Positions 8,898-16,912 of a stretch of 64,000 nt of DNA are shown here, one piece after another. Numbering within the stretch: position 1 is the first letter of the stretch; the number at the start of each line of letters is the position of its first letter. The notes below the pieces were generated by a model, which saw only the letters and a list, made by a program, of their open reading frames with translations, was not told where the DNA came from and did no database searches. Source of the stretch: Herbidospora cretacea (GTDB lineage Bacteria > Actinomycetota > Actinomycetes > Streptosporangiales > Streptosporangiaceae); contig NZ_BBXG01000001.1 in NCBI RefSeq assembly GCF_001570605.1, positions 558,001 to 622,000 of the forward strand, given 5' to 3'. Made by a program: the position numbers and the translations under genes.

Positions 8898-10274
8898 TCA
8901 CAGAGTGGGCAGGTCGTCCAGAGCCGTCCGGGCCTCGGCCGCCACGGCGTGGCCCGAGTCGGCGGCGACCTGGTAGGCCGCCCTCGCCGCCTCGATGTCG
9001 TCGCGGTTCTCGTAGCAGACGCCGAGGAAGTAGGCCGCTTTCGGGGCGAAGTGGGGATGCCCGGAGCCGACCGCGTAGAGGAAGGCCGCCTCCTCCCCGG
9101 CGCTGTCGCCCCGGTCGCCGAGCATCACGCCCAGGTTGTAGGCGGCCCACGGCGCCTGCGCGGGATGACCCGAGTCGATGGCGGTCTGGTAGGCGGCCCG
9201 CGCGCCCTCGTGGTCGCCCTGCTCGTCGAGGACGAAGCCGAGGTTGTAGGCCGCCTGCGGGCTGTGTTCGGGGTGGCCCGCCTCGACCGCGCGGCGGTAG
9301 GCGGCGATCTCGCCGGGGACGTCGCCCAGGTCGCCCAGCAGGACGCCGAGGTTGTAGGCCGCCATCACCGACCGGTCGGGGTCGCCCAGGTCGACGGCGA
9401 TCTGGAACGCCGCCCGCGCGCCCTCGTGGTCGCCGTGCTCCACCAGCAGCGACCCCAGGTTGTTGGCCGCCGCCGAGGCGTGCCGCCGGTGGCCCGAGTC
9501 GACGGCCACCCGGAAGGCCGCCCGCGCGGCCGGGAGGTCGCCCCGGTCGCCGTGGACGATGCCGAGGTTGTAGGCCGCCATCGGCGCGTAGTCGCGGTGG
9601 CCGGTCGCCATCGCCCGCCGGTAGGCGGCGATCTCGCCGTCGACGTCGCCCAGGTCGCCGAGCAGCACGCCCAGGTTGACCAGGGCGCTGGGCGTCTCGT
9701 CGGGGTGGCCCGAGTCGACGGCCGTCTGGTAGGCGGCGCGGGCGCCCTCGAAGTCGAGCGCCTCGTAGAGCAGGTCGGCCAGCCGCATGGCCGCGTCGGG
9801 GGCGTGGTCGGGGTGGCCCGAGCCGATCGCCACCCGGTAGGCCTCCCGCAGCCCGTCGGCGCAGCCCCGGTCGCCCGGGTCGTCGAGCCCGGCCGACGCG
9901 GTGGCGGCCACGATCGCCTGGTCGAGCAGCTCGTCGAGCACGTCGGGGGTCAGCGCCGCCAGGTCGGCCTCGGTGAGGTCGTCGAGGTAGACCAGGCCGG
10001 GCGTGCCCCCGGCGAACGGCAGCCCGTCGTCGACCAGCCCGGCCAGCTGCGTCCCGGAGGAGGGGAGCAGGACGGGGGTGTCGGCGGGCAGGGCCGAGCG
10101 GATCGCCTCGAACAGGCGCCCGGCCGCGGCCGGACCCCGGACCAGCACGAAAGGGTGGGGCGGCCCGCCGGCGGTCAGCGCGGCGCGGATGTCGGCGTCG
10201 CCGGAGGCGGGGGACGGGGGCGTGCTCGCGGCGCCGAAATGGGCGTGGCCGAGCTGTTCCAGACGCGGAAGCAT
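8898..10274 (-). CDS. Tetratricopeptide repeat protein with degenerate P-loop region
   Basis: A 458-residue cytoplasmic protein. Residues about 160-455 hold eight near-identical 36-residue TPR units built on AAYNLGVLLGDLGD, then GARAAYQTAVDSGH, a protein-binding solenoid. Residues about 40-130 resemble the NTPase region of actinobacterial TPR/STAND proteins: a hydrophobic strand, then RGPAAAGRLFEA where Walker A should be, a second strand (TPVLLPSSGTQL), and LVYLDDL as a Walker B-like strand. The Walker Lys-Ser/Thr is replaced by Arg-Leu, so ATP binding is unlikely. Partner unknown. Confidence 0.8.
   Translation of the reverse strand: MLPRLEQLGHAHFGAASTPPSPASGDADIRAALTAGGPPHPFVLVRGPAAAGRLFEAIRSALPADTPVLLPSSGTQLAGLVDDGLPFAGGTPGLVYLDDLTEADLAALTPDVLDELLDQAIVAATASAGLDDPGDRGCADGLREAYRVAIGSGHPDHAPDAAMRLADLLYEALDFEGARAAYQTAVDSGHPDETPSALVNLGVLLGDLGDVDGEIAAYRRAMATGHRDYAPMAAYNLGIVHGDRGDLPAARAAFRVAVDSGHRRHASAAANNLGSLLVEHGDHEGARAAFQIAVDLGDPDRSVMAAYNLGVLLGDLGDVPGEIAAYRRAVEAGHPEHSPQAAYNLGFVLDEQGDHEGARAAYQTAIDSGHPAQAPWAAYNLGVMLGDRGDSAGEEAAFLYAVGSGHPHFAPKAAYFLGVCYENRDDIEAARAAYQVAADSGHAVAAEARTALDDLPTL
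8908..9797 (-). repeat. Tandem 108-nt repeats encoding TPR units
   Basis: About eight tandem copies of a 108-base unit, each encoding one 36-residue TPR. Copies share long DNA segments (for example GTTGTAGGCCGCC and similar), so recombination could change the copy number. The repeat is coding and not a satellite. Confidence 0.8.
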
Positions 10275-10349
10275 GGGACCCTCCAGGACGGCGGTGCTGC
10301 GTGGACGTGGTCGCCGGACCGCGCGGGTCAGCCGGATCGTGCGCTCATG

Positions 10350-11516
10350 TCATGCCTCCACCTCAGAGACTATCCGCGCCGCACCCCTGGCACGCCGGTG
10401 CTCCACCACGAGCATGCCGACCAAAATCAGCACCAGGACCGCCAGCTGTGCCATCGCCGACCACAGTCCGGTCGCGGTCGCCACCAGCGCGGCGATCGCG
10501 GCCAGCCCCCTGATCCGGGCCTGGCGCAGCGCGAGCACCCGGCGGAACCAGAAGTCCCCGGCCAGATACAGCGCCACCCCCGCCGACAGCATGATCGCCG
10601 CCGACGGCTTCAGCGGGTCGAGCGGATGCCCGATGACCTTCTTGATCCCGCCCGACACCGCGACGACCCCCAGCAGGATCGGGATGTGCCCGTAGAAGTA
10701 GGCGCCGAGGATCATCCGCGTCCGGCGGACCGGCTCCGCCGACGCCAGCGCGTGCTCGGCCGCCACCTCGTCGTCGCCGCCGAAATACGCCCACCACAGG
10801 CACGCCGCCAGGCACAGCCCGAGCGCCCCCGCCACCCCGAGCCCCAGGTCGACGTCGAGGTCGGCCGCGCCGATGCCGATCGCCAGCATCGACTCGCCCA
10901 GCACGACGATCACCAGCAGCCCGTGCCGCTCGACCACGTGGGGGGCGCGGAGCGTGAAACCCTTCTGCCCGATGAAATAGGGGCTGCCCCAGAGGAGGAC
11001 CATCGCCGCCGCCCACAGCAGATAGGTGTACGGCGCGGACGTGAACGCCGCCGCCCCGATGAGCGCCGTGGCCGCCAGGTTGAACGGGATCACCCGCACG
11101 ATCGCCCGGGTCGCCTGGAGGTAGAGCGCCCCGTGAACCACGATGAGCAGCAGATATCCGACCGCGAACGCCACGCCGCCGCCGTCGAACGTGCCGGGGA
11201 TCGCGAGCGCCATCAGCAGGAACCCGGTCATGCCCAGCAGCACCAAAACGCGGCGCGCCGGTCGTACCGGCGGGACGGAGTTGAGCAGCCAGACGTAACC
11301 GGAGTACATCCACCACATCACCCCGAACACCAGCAGGACCCGCAGCGCGCCCTCCAGGGGGACGCCGGCCTCCAGCCCGTCGACCAGGACGTGGGTCAGC
11401 TGGGTGATCGTGAAGACGAAGACCAGGTCGAAGAAGAGCTCAAGGGTGGAGACCCGTAACTCGGGCTCGGGGGTCTGCTGTTCGGCCGGTTCGGCGAACC
11501 AGGCGGGAAGCCGCAT
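10350..11516 (-). CDS. Low temperature requirement protein A (LtrA) family membrane protein
   Basis: A 388-residue polytopic membrane protein with roughly 10-11 hydrophobic segments. The conserved N terminus 'RVSTLELFFDLVFVFTITQL' is the LtrA hallmark (ELFFDLVFV), and 'GESMLAIGIGAADLD' is the second conserved block. LtrA was named from cold-sensitive Listeria mutants; its biochemical role is unknown. The ATG at 11516 is chosen because AGAAAGG lies 8 bases upstream. A more distal ATG at 11546 lacks a good ribosome binding site. Divergent from a winged-helix gene across a motif-containing intergenic region. Confidence 0.85.
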   Translation of the reverse strand: MRLPAWFAEPAEQQTPEPELRVSTLELFFDLVFVFTITQLTHVLVDGLEAGVPLEGALRVLLVFGVMWWMYSGYVWLLNSVPPVRPARRVLVLLGMTGFLLMALAIPGTFDGGGVAFAVGYLLLIVVHGALYLQATRAIVRVIPFNLAATALIGAAAFTSAPYTYLLWAAAMVLLWGSPYFIGQKGFTLRAPHVVERHGLLVIVVLGESMLAIGIGAADLDVDLGLGVAGALGLCLAACLWWAYFGGDDEVAAEHALASAEPVRRTRMILGAYFYGHIPILLGVVAVSGGIKKVIGHPLDPLKPSAAIMLSAGVALYLAGDFWFRRVLALRQARIRGLAAIAALVATATGLWSAMAQLAVLVLILVGMLVVEHRRARGAARIVSEVEA

Positions 11517-11550
11517 TTCAGCGCCTTTCTGTAATTGTGTAATCATCCCA

Positions 11551-11605
11551 CCAGATAGGTGTGCATCCTGGCGACCAGATTTGTCCGGATGTTCAGGCCA
11601 TCTGG
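11551..11605. promoter_or_regulatory. Candidate operator: three CCAGAT half-sites
   Basis: CCAGAT occurs at 11551-11556 and 11575-11580, and its complement ATCTGG at 11600-11605. They lie between the divergent LtrA gene and the winged-helix gene. The 24-25 base spacing is close to two helical turns, which suits a dimeric regulator, perhaps the adjacent winged-helix protein. Confidence 0.35.
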
Positions 11606-11627
11606 ATGGTCGGAGTACGATCGCCGC

Positions 11628-12206
11628 ATGAACGTGCTGCACACCCTGCGCTGCATGGGCGTCACGACCCTGGCGCGGGTGGCCGAGGCCGCCGGGCTCG
11701 GCGAGTCCGACGTCCAGTCGGAGCTGATCGACCTGGCGGTGGCCGGGCTGGTGACCTACGAGCCGGGAGACTTCGGCGGCTGGGGCGTCACCCCGGCAGG
11801 CAAGACCGCCGACGCGGCCGGGGTCGCCGCCGAACTCGACGCGGCCGGCACGAAGGCCGGCGTGGCCGGCGCCCTCGGCCGCTTCCTGCCGCTCAACACC
11901 GAGCTGCTCGACCTCTGCGAGGCGTGGCACCTGCGCTCGGGGACCATGAACGACCACGGCGACCCCGGCTACGACGCCCGCGTCATCGCCCTGCTCGCCG
12001 ACCTCGACCGCAGGGCGGGCGTGGTCCTCGCCGCGCTGACGGACGCCCTGCCCCGGTTCGGCAGGTACCGCGTGCGGCTGACCGAGGCGCTGAGGCGGGT
12101 CGAGGCGGGCGAGACGCGGTTCTTCACCGACGACATGGCCTCCTACCACGTCATCTGGTTCCAGCTCCACGAAGATCTGCTGGTCACCCTGGGCATCCCG
12201 CGATGA
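11628..12206 (+). CDS. Winged-helix protein coupled to a PPDK-like gene
   Basis: A 192-residue protein. Residues 1-60 (LHTLRCMGVTTLARVAEAAG, then ESDVQSELIDLAVAGLVTYE, then VTPAGK) look like a winged helix of MarR/GntR type. The remaining 130 residues are helical, with many Arg/Asp and no recognised domain. The stop overlaps the next start as ATGA, so it is made together with the PPDK-like protein. It could regulate that gene or be a structural or substrate partner. TACGAT at 11616-11621 is a possible -10 box that would place the transcript start at or near the ATG. Confidence 0.65.
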   Translation: MNVLHTLRCMGVTTLARVAEAAGLGESDVQSELIDLAVAGLVTYEPGDFGGWGVTPAGKTADAAGVAAELDAAGTKAGVAGALGRFLPLNTELLDLCEAWHLRSGTMNDHGDPGYDARVIALLADLDRRAGVVLAALTDALPRFGRYRVRLTEALRRVEAGETRFFTDDMASYHVIWFQLHEDLLVTLGIPR

Positions 12207-13525
12207 GGTGGATCCATCCCCTCACGTCGGGGGAGCCGGCCGACGTGGTCGGCGGCAAGGCCCACGGCCTGGGCGTCCTGATGCGCCTGGGCCTGCCCGT
12301 CCCCGCCGGATTCGTCGTCGGCACGGCCGCCTGCCGCGCCTACCTCCGCGACGGCCGCCTCCCCGGCGGTCTCGCGGCGGAGCTCGCCACCGCCGTGGCG
12401 GGCCTCCCCGCAGGCCGGGTCTCGGTACGGTCCGGCGCGGGCGTCTCGATGCCCGGCATGATGACCACCCTGCTCGACCTGCCCGCCGACGACCTGACGG
12501 ACGCGGTCACCGAGGTCTTCGCGTCGTGGCACACCCCCCGCGCCCGCACTTACCGCGACCTCCACGGCATCCCCCACGACCTCGGCACCGCCGTGACCGT
12601 CCAGACCATGGTGTACGGAGACCGCGACCCCCGCAGCGGAACCGGCGTCGCCTTCACCCGCGACCCCACCACAGGAGACCCGGTCCCCTACGGCGACGTC
12701 CTGTTCGGGCGGCGCGGCGACGCGGTGGTCTCCGGCCGCGAACACCCTCGCCCCCTGAGCGACCTGGCCGGCCGCGAGCCCGAGGTGCAGGCCGGTCTGG
12801 CCCACGCGATGGCCGCCGTCGAAGCGCACTACCGCGACGCCTGCTACCTGGAGTTCACCTGGGAGAGCGGCCGGTTGTGGCTGCTCCAGGCGCGGCCGGG
12901 CCGCTTCACCGGCACCGCCGCCGTCGTGGTCGCCACCGCTCTCGCCGACGCCGGCGTCATCGGCAGGGAGGAGGCGCTGCGCCGCGTCTCCCCGCACGAC
13001 CTGAGAAGGACGGCCCGCATCGTCCCGCCCGCCGACGTCCTGGCCCGGGGCCTGGGCGCCTGCCCCGGCGTGGCCGTCGGCCGCATCGCGACCAGCGCCG
13101 ACGCGGCGGTCCGGATGGCCGCCGAGGGGCCGGTCGTCCTGGTGCGTCCCGAGACGTCCCCCCACGACCTGCGCGGCATGGCGGCCGCCGCCGGGATCGT
13201 CACGGCCCGGGGCGGCCGGGCCAGCCACGCGGCGGTGGTCGCCCGCGCGATGGGCAGACCGGCGGTGGTCGGCACGGCGGGCCTGCTCGTCGGGCCCGAC
13301 TCGATCAGCGTCGCCGGCCGCGCCCTGGCGGCGGGGACCGTGGTCACCATCGACGGCACCAGCGGGGAGGTGGCCGTGGGCGAGCCCGCCGTGACGACCT
13401 CACTGGCCGAGGCCGAGGTGGAGCGCCTGCTCGGCTGGGCCGACGCCGTCTCCGGCGACACGTCCGGCCGCCCCGGCCCCGACCGTCTCAGAGCGGCTCA
13501 CGACGCCCTGACCGCACAGGCGTGA
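12203..13525 (+). CDS. Half-size pyruvate phosphate dikinase-like protein (ATP-grasp plus phosphohistidine domain)
   Basis: A 440-residue protein. Residues 1-235 are the PPDK/PEP synthase nucleotide-binding region (VVGGKAHGLGVL, LGLPVPAGFVV, SVRSGAGVSMPGMM, GVAFTRDPTTG, LEFTWESGRLWLLQAR). Residues about 285-400 are the swivelling domain with the phospho-accepting histidine in TARGGRASHAAVVARAMGRP. The C-terminal PEP/pyruvate-binding barrel of normal PPDK (about 870-900 residues in total) is absent, and there is no rifampin-phosphotransferase-type middle domain. It therefore has an ATP site and a phosphohistidine but no visible acceptor domain. The upstream coupled winged-helix protein is the obvious partner candidate. 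Confidence 0.8.
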   Translation: MRWIHPLTSGEPADVVGGKAHGLGVLMRLGLPVPAGFVVGTAACRAYLRDGRLPGGLAAELATAVAGLPAGRVSVRSGAGVSMPGMMTTLLDLPADDLTDAVTEVFASWHTPRARTYRDLHGIPHDLGTAVTVQTMVYGDRDPRSGTGVAFTRDPTTGDPVPYGDVLFGRRGDAVVSGREHPRPLSDLAGREPEVQAGLAHAMAAVEAHYRDACYLEFTWESGRLWLLQARPGRFTGTAAVVVATALADAGVIGREEALRRVSPHDLRRTARIVPPADVLARGLGACPGVAVGRIATSADAAVRMAAEGPVVLVRPETSPHDLRGMAAAAGIVTARGGRASHAAVVARAMGRPAVVGTAGLLVGPDSISVAGRALAAGTVVTIDGTSGEVAVGEPAVTTSLAEAEVERLLGWADAVSGDTSGRPGPDRLRAAHDALTAQA

Positions 13526-14656
13526 TCAGGCCGACCGGGGCCACCGCAGGTGGCGCGGGCGGCGGAGCGGCGCGGGCGGCGGCGGTTCCGGCGGAGCCGT
13601 GGGCGGCCCCGAGTCGGGGGAGCGGCCCTGGGAGTTGCGGATGAGGGCCACGATCACCGACGCCACCGGGGCCGCCAGGAACGCGCCGATGATGCCCGCG
13701 ACGACGCTGCCCACCGTCAGCGCCACCAGGATCACCGCGCCCGGCAGGTCGAGCGCCTTGCCGTAGATCATCGGCGCCAGCACGTGCCCTTCGAGCTGTT
13801 GCACCAGGATCGTCACCGCGATCACGATCACGGCCACGATCCACCCCTTGGCCACGAACGCCACCACGGCCGCCAGCAGGCCTGCGAACAGCGCCCCGAT
13901 GACCGGCAGGAACGCCCCGACGAACGTCAGCACCGCCAGCGGCAGCGCGATCGGCACCCCGAGGATCCACAGCGTGATGCCGATGAAGAACGCGTCGACG
14001 AACCCGACCGCCGCCACCCCCCTTACGTAGCGGCCGACCACGTCGAACACGACCCGGCAGGTGGTGAGGATGTGGGGGCGGCTGCCGCGCGGCGCGAGGT
14101 CGGCCACCCAGTGGACCAGGTGGTCGCCGCCGTGGACCAGGTAGACCGCCAGGATCAGGGCCAGCACCGCGCCGACCAGGATCTCGCCGACGGTGCGGAC
14201 CCCCGTCCACGCTCCCGAGGCGATCTCCGTGCCGCGCTGCGACAGGTAGTTCTGGACGCTGGTGATGGCCTCCTGGATCCTCGTGTGGTCCAGCCCGAAC
14301 CCGGCGGCGGTCTTCTGCAGGTCGGTGACGACCTGGCCGATGCTGGCGTTCAGCTCGGCGAACCCGTCGATGGTCGGCGGGACCAGCACCGCGATGAACG
14401 CGGCCAGCAGCACGATCACACCGATGAAGGCGCCCATGGTGGACAGCGTTCGGTTCAGGCCGATCCGCCGCAGCGAGCGGGCCGGAGGCATCATCAGCAC
14501 CGTGATGAAGATCGCCAGAACGAGGCTGATCGCGACCGTCCTGACCTGGTAGATCACCCAAAGGATCACGGCCGTCAGGGCGAGGAGGACCAGGATCTGC
14601 CCCGCCTTCCTCGCGGCCCTGGCCAGGCCGTCTCCCGTTCCCACCGGATGCGCCAT
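13526..14656 (-). CDS. AI-2E family transporter
   Basis: A 376-residue membrane protein with about eight hydrophobic segments. The family pattern is clear: 'LVLAIFITVLMMPPARSLRR', a soluble helical middle region, 'FIGITLWILGVPIALPLAVL', then 'LVQQLEGHVLAPMIYGKAL' and 'VLVALTVGSVVAGIIGAFLA'. Members include putative AI-2 exporters and Na+/H+ antiporters, so the substrate is open. The ATG at 14656 is favoured because GGGAGG sits about 8 bases upstream; the ATG at 14662 is too close to it. A proline-rich tail (PPTAPPEPPPPAP) is at the C terminus. Confidence 0.85.
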   Translation of the reverse strand: MAHPVGTGDGLARAARKAGQILVLLALTAVILWVIYQVRTVAISLVLAIFITVLMMPPARSLRRIGLNRTLSTMGAFIGVIVLLAAFIAVLVPPTIDGFAELNASIGQVVTDLQKTAAGFGLDHTRIQEAITSVQNYLSQRGTEIASGAWTGVRTVGEILVGAVLALILAVYLVHGGDHLVHWVADLAPRGSRPHILTTCRVVFDVVGRYVRGVAAVGFVDAFFIGITLWILGVPIALPLAVLTFVGAFLPVIGALFAGLLAAVVAFVAKGWIVAVIVIAVTILVQQLEGHVLAPMIYGKALDLPGAVILVALTVGSVVAGIIGAFLAAPVASVIVALIRNSQGRSPDSGPPTAPPEPPPPAPLRRPRHLRWPRSA

Positions 14657-14793
14657 CGGCATTCCCTCCCCGTTACGTTCGGTGCTCGCCGATGATCGCA
14701 GAGATGCGGGGAGGCGGCTAGCTTCCGTCACCGGGGCGGGGCCGATCGAGCCCACCCCGGTGACCAACGTGCGTCGGCTGAGCCGTCTTTTGA

Positions 14794-14811
14794 ATCTACG
14801 TTGTAAAGGCG
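14794..14811 (-). promoter_or_regulatory. 18-nt motif shared with 60409-60426, copy A
   Basis: ATCTACGTTGTAAAGGCG on the plus strand differs by one base from the copy at 60409-60426. Both copies sit between the stop of one minus-strand gene and the next minus-strand gene: here 138 bp upstream of the AI-2E start, there 81 bp upstream of an ABC ATPase. CTAC-N3-GTAA gives it weak dyad character, as in BlaI/CopY-type operators. Confidence 0.4.
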
Positions 14812-14821
14812 ACGTGAGGGA

Positions 14822-16420
14822 TCACGTCGACCCGGCGAGCTCCACGTCCTCCTTGACCTCCGGGTCGCCCGCGTCGGCGGTGTAGTCGCGCGGCGCGGTG
14901 CCGTCCACGCCCTCCGACGCCCCCATGCGCCGGGCCAGCAGCGTCACCAGGGCGGCGACCACCAGGTTGACCAGCAGCGCCAGGAACCCGGCGTAGATCG
15001 TCATCGAGGTGTCGAGGCCGAGCTTGTTCAGCGGGAACGCCGACCCGCCGAAGTGGGCGTGGTTGTTGGCCGGGTTGGAGATGTTGTAGAGCAGCACCAT
15101 CCCGGCCGTCATCCCGGCCGCCCAGCCGGAGATCAGCCCCACCCGGTGGAACCACCGCGTGTACAGGCCCAGCGCGACGGCCGGCAGCGTCTGCAGGATG
15201 ATGACGCCGCCGATGAGCTGGAGGTCGATCGAGAACTGCGGGTCGATCAGCAGGATGCACAGCACCGCCCCGACCTTCACGACCAGCGAGGTCAGCTTGC
15301 TGACCCGGGCCTCCTGCGCGTCGGTGGCGTCGCGGCGGATGTATTCCTTGTAGATGTTGCGGGTGAACAGGTTCGCCGCCGCGATCGACATGATCGCGGC
15401 CGGCACGAGCGCGCCGATGCCGATGGCCGCGAACGCGACGCCGGTGAACCAGTCGGGGAACATCTGGTCGAACAGCTGCGGCACGACCGTGTTGACGTCC
15501 TTGCCGATCGGGGTGATCCCGGCCGCGATGGCCATGTAGCCGAGCAGCGCGATCAGCCCCAGCAGCAGGCTGTAGGCGGGCAGCGCCGACATGTTCCGCT
15601 TGATGACGTCCCGCGACCGCGACGCCAGCACCCCGGTCACGCTGTGCGGATAGAGGAACAGCGCCAGCGCCGAGCCGAGCGCCAGGGTGATGTACTGGAG
15701 CTGGTTGTTGGCGTTGAGCAGGATCCCGTCCCCGGGCGCCGGCGTCCCGGCGAACTTGTCCGCCGCCGCGTCGAAGATCGCCCCGAACCCGCCGAGCCGC
15801 GCCGGGATGTAGATGATCGCCACCAGGATCACGATGTAGATCAGCGTGTCCTTGACGAAGGCGATGAGCGCCGGTGCGCGCAGCCCGCTCTGGTAGGTGT
15901 AGGCCGCCAGGATGGCGAACGCGATGATCAACGGAAGGTCACCGGTCACCCCCATCGTCTTCAGCACGGCCTCGATGCCGATGAGCTGCAGCGCGATGTA
16001 CGGCATCGTCGCCACGATCCCCGTGACGGCGACCAGCAGCGCGAGGGTGGGCGAGCCGAAACGTACCCGCACGAAATCGGCCGGGGTGACCAGACCGTGC
16101 ACGTGGGACACCGACCACAGCCGGATCAGCACCAGCATGACCAGCGGATAGACCACCACCGTGTAGGGAACGGCGAAGAAGCCCATGGCCCCGGCCCCGA
16201 AGAGCAGCGCGGGCACCGCCACGAACGTGTACGCCGTGTAGAGGTCGCCGCCCACCAGGAACCAGGTGATCCACGACCCGAAGTTGCGCCCGCCCAGCCC
16301 CCACTCGTTCAGGGACGCCAGGTCGTCGGCCCGCCGCCACCGGGCGGCCACGAAGCCCATGCCGCTGACCAGTAGGAACAGCGCCGTGAAGATGACGATC
16401 TCGGTGATGTGCTCGTTCAT
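14822..16420 (-). CDS. Sodium:solute symporter, monocarboxylate/acetate permease type
   Basis: A 532-residue SSS-family transporter with about 13 membrane helices. The N-terminal segment 'ADDLASLNEWGLGGRNFGSW' then ITWFLVGGDLYTAYTFVAVP is strongly like the rhizobial MctP and actinobacterial MctC monocarboxylate permeases (DEWGLGGRxFGTWITWFLVGGD). Likely substrates are acetate, lactate or pyruvate. It overlaps the upstream DUF3311 gene as ATGA, the usual two-gene arrangement for this group. A CRP-type site upstream of DUF3311 suggests catabolite control. Confidence 0.85.
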   Translation of the reverse strand: MNEHITEIVIFTALFLLVSGMGFVAARWRRADDLASLNEWGLGGRNFGSWITWFLVGGDLYTAYTFVAVPALLFGAGAMGFFAVPYTVVVYPLVMLVLIRLWSVSHVHGLVTPADFVRVRFGSPTLALLVAVTGIVATMPYIALQLIGIEAVLKTMGVTGDLPLIIAFAILAAYTYQSGLRAPALIAFVKDTLIYIVILVAIIYIPARLGGFGAIFDAAADKFAGTPAPGDGILLNANNQLQYITLALGSALALFLYPHSVTGVLASRSRDVIKRNMSALPAYSLLLGLIALLGYMAIAAGITPIGKDVNTVVPQLFDQMFPDWFTGVAFAAIGIGALVPAAIMSIAAANLFTRNIYKEYIRRDATDAQEARVSKLTSLVVKVGAVLCILLIDPQFSIDLQLIGGVIILQTLPAVALGLYTRWFHRVGLISGWAAGMTAGMVLLYNISNPANNHAHFGGSAFPLNKLGLDTSMTIYAGFLALLVNLVVAALVTLLARRMGASEGVDGTAPRDYTADAGDPEVKEDVELAGST

Positions 16421-16623
16421 CGGCGGGTCGCCCGGTAGACGAGGAGGGTGGCCGCCACGCTGACCAGGATGAACGCGAGCTGCAGCCAGTAGAACAGCGG
16501 GATGCCGAGGAGCCGGGGTTCAGCGTGGTTGAACAGCACCGGGATGAGCGGGATGACCACAGCAGGCAACAACACCCAGTTCCAGGGACTGCGGTCTGAT
16601 CTGGGGGAGCGTGGTTCCGTCAA
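16417..16623 (-). CDS. DUF3311 family small membrane protein
   Basis: A 68-residue protein with two hydrophobic helices (WVLLPAVVIPLIPVLFN and 'LFYWLQLAFILVSVAATLLV'). DUF3311 proteins are found just upstream of SSS permeases and are thought to be small accessory subunits. The start is TTG at 16623, supported by GGAAGGAGAG 6 bases upstream; no in-frame ATG or GTG fits. The stop overlaps the permease start as ATGA. Confidence 0.85.
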   Translation of the reverse strand: MTEPRSPRSDRSPWNWVLLPAVVIPLIPVLFNHAEPRLLGIPLFYWLQLAFILVSVAATLLVYRATRR

Positions 16624-16660
16624 CGGACTCTCCTTCCGACAAGTTGTCGATTGGAGCGTA

Positions 16661-16676
16661 AGTGACTCGCGTCACA
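16661..16676 (-). promoter_or_regulatory. CRP/GlxR-type binding site upstream of the symporter operon
   Basis: On the minus strand it reads TGTGACGCGAGTCACT, matching the cAMP-receptor-protein consensus TGTGA-N6-TCACA with one mismatch. The site lies 38-53 bases upstream of the TTG start of the DUF3311 gene. Acetate and monocarboxylate permease operons are known CRP/GlxR targets in other actinobacteria. Confidence 0.5.
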
Positions 16677-16729
16677 CTGGGAGCTCCCATCGACGAGCGG
16701 CAGGCTGGGCGCGCCGAGCGGTCATCTGC

Positions 16730-16758
16730 CCGACATGTAGGGTCCGGCGTGTTATTGT
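16730..16758 (+). promoter_or_regulatory. Promoter of the trp leader
   Basis: A -35-like CCGACA (16730-16735), a 17-base spacer and a -10-like TATTGT (16753-16758). The predicted transcript start is about 7 bases downstream, at or next to the ATG at 16766, so the leader peptide would be translated from a leaderless mRNA. No ribosome binding site is visible ahead of that ATG, which agrees. Confidence 0.5.
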
Positions 16759-16765
16759 GTGCCGC

Positions 16766-16801
16766 ATGCGAATTCCTCAGCAGCAGTGGTGGCGCCGCTA
16801 A
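16766..16801 (+). CDS. trpL: Tryptophan operon leader peptide
   Basis: An 11-residue peptide, MRIPQQQWWRR, with two adjacent Trp codons just before the stop. Low charged tRNA-Trp would stall the ribosome here and shift the downstream RNA into the antiterminator. The peptide is followed within 40 bases by a perfect terminator stem and then by anthranilate synthase. This is the classic attenuator arrangement. Confidence 0.85.
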   Translation: MRIPQQQWWRR

Positions 16802-16873
16802 CGGCGGCCCCTAGCTCAGGTTTCTCGCGAATCGAAACAGGCCGCCCCGGAAGCAGGGCGGCCTTCTGTGTTT
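16794..16873 (+). promoter_or_regulatory. Tryptophan attenuator (competing hairpins)
   Basis: Three alternative pairings are visible. GCCGC (16794-16798) pairs with GCGGC (16804-16808). GGCGGCC (16803-16809) pairs with GGCCGCC (16840-16846) as antiterminator. GGCCGCCC (16840-16847) pairs with GGGCGGCC (16856-16863) as the terminator stem, 8 perfect bp with an 8-base loop, followed by TTCTGTGTTT. Segment 16840-16846 is shared between terminator and antiterminator, as required for ribosome-mediated attenuation. Confidence 0.8.
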
Positions 16874-16912
16874 CCGCCCCCGGGGCCTCAACATCGGATC
16901 AAGGGGCGACAC

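Noticed and set aside
8908-9797. Tandem DNA repeats that could be a satellite or CRISPR-like array
   Set aside because: The period is 108 bases and each unit encodes a TPR; there are no unique spacers.
14660-14680. A possible fourth copy of the CCGTTACG-containing repeat
   Set aside because: Only CCGTTACG matches; the rest differs, and this sequence holds the ribosome binding site of the AI-2E gene.
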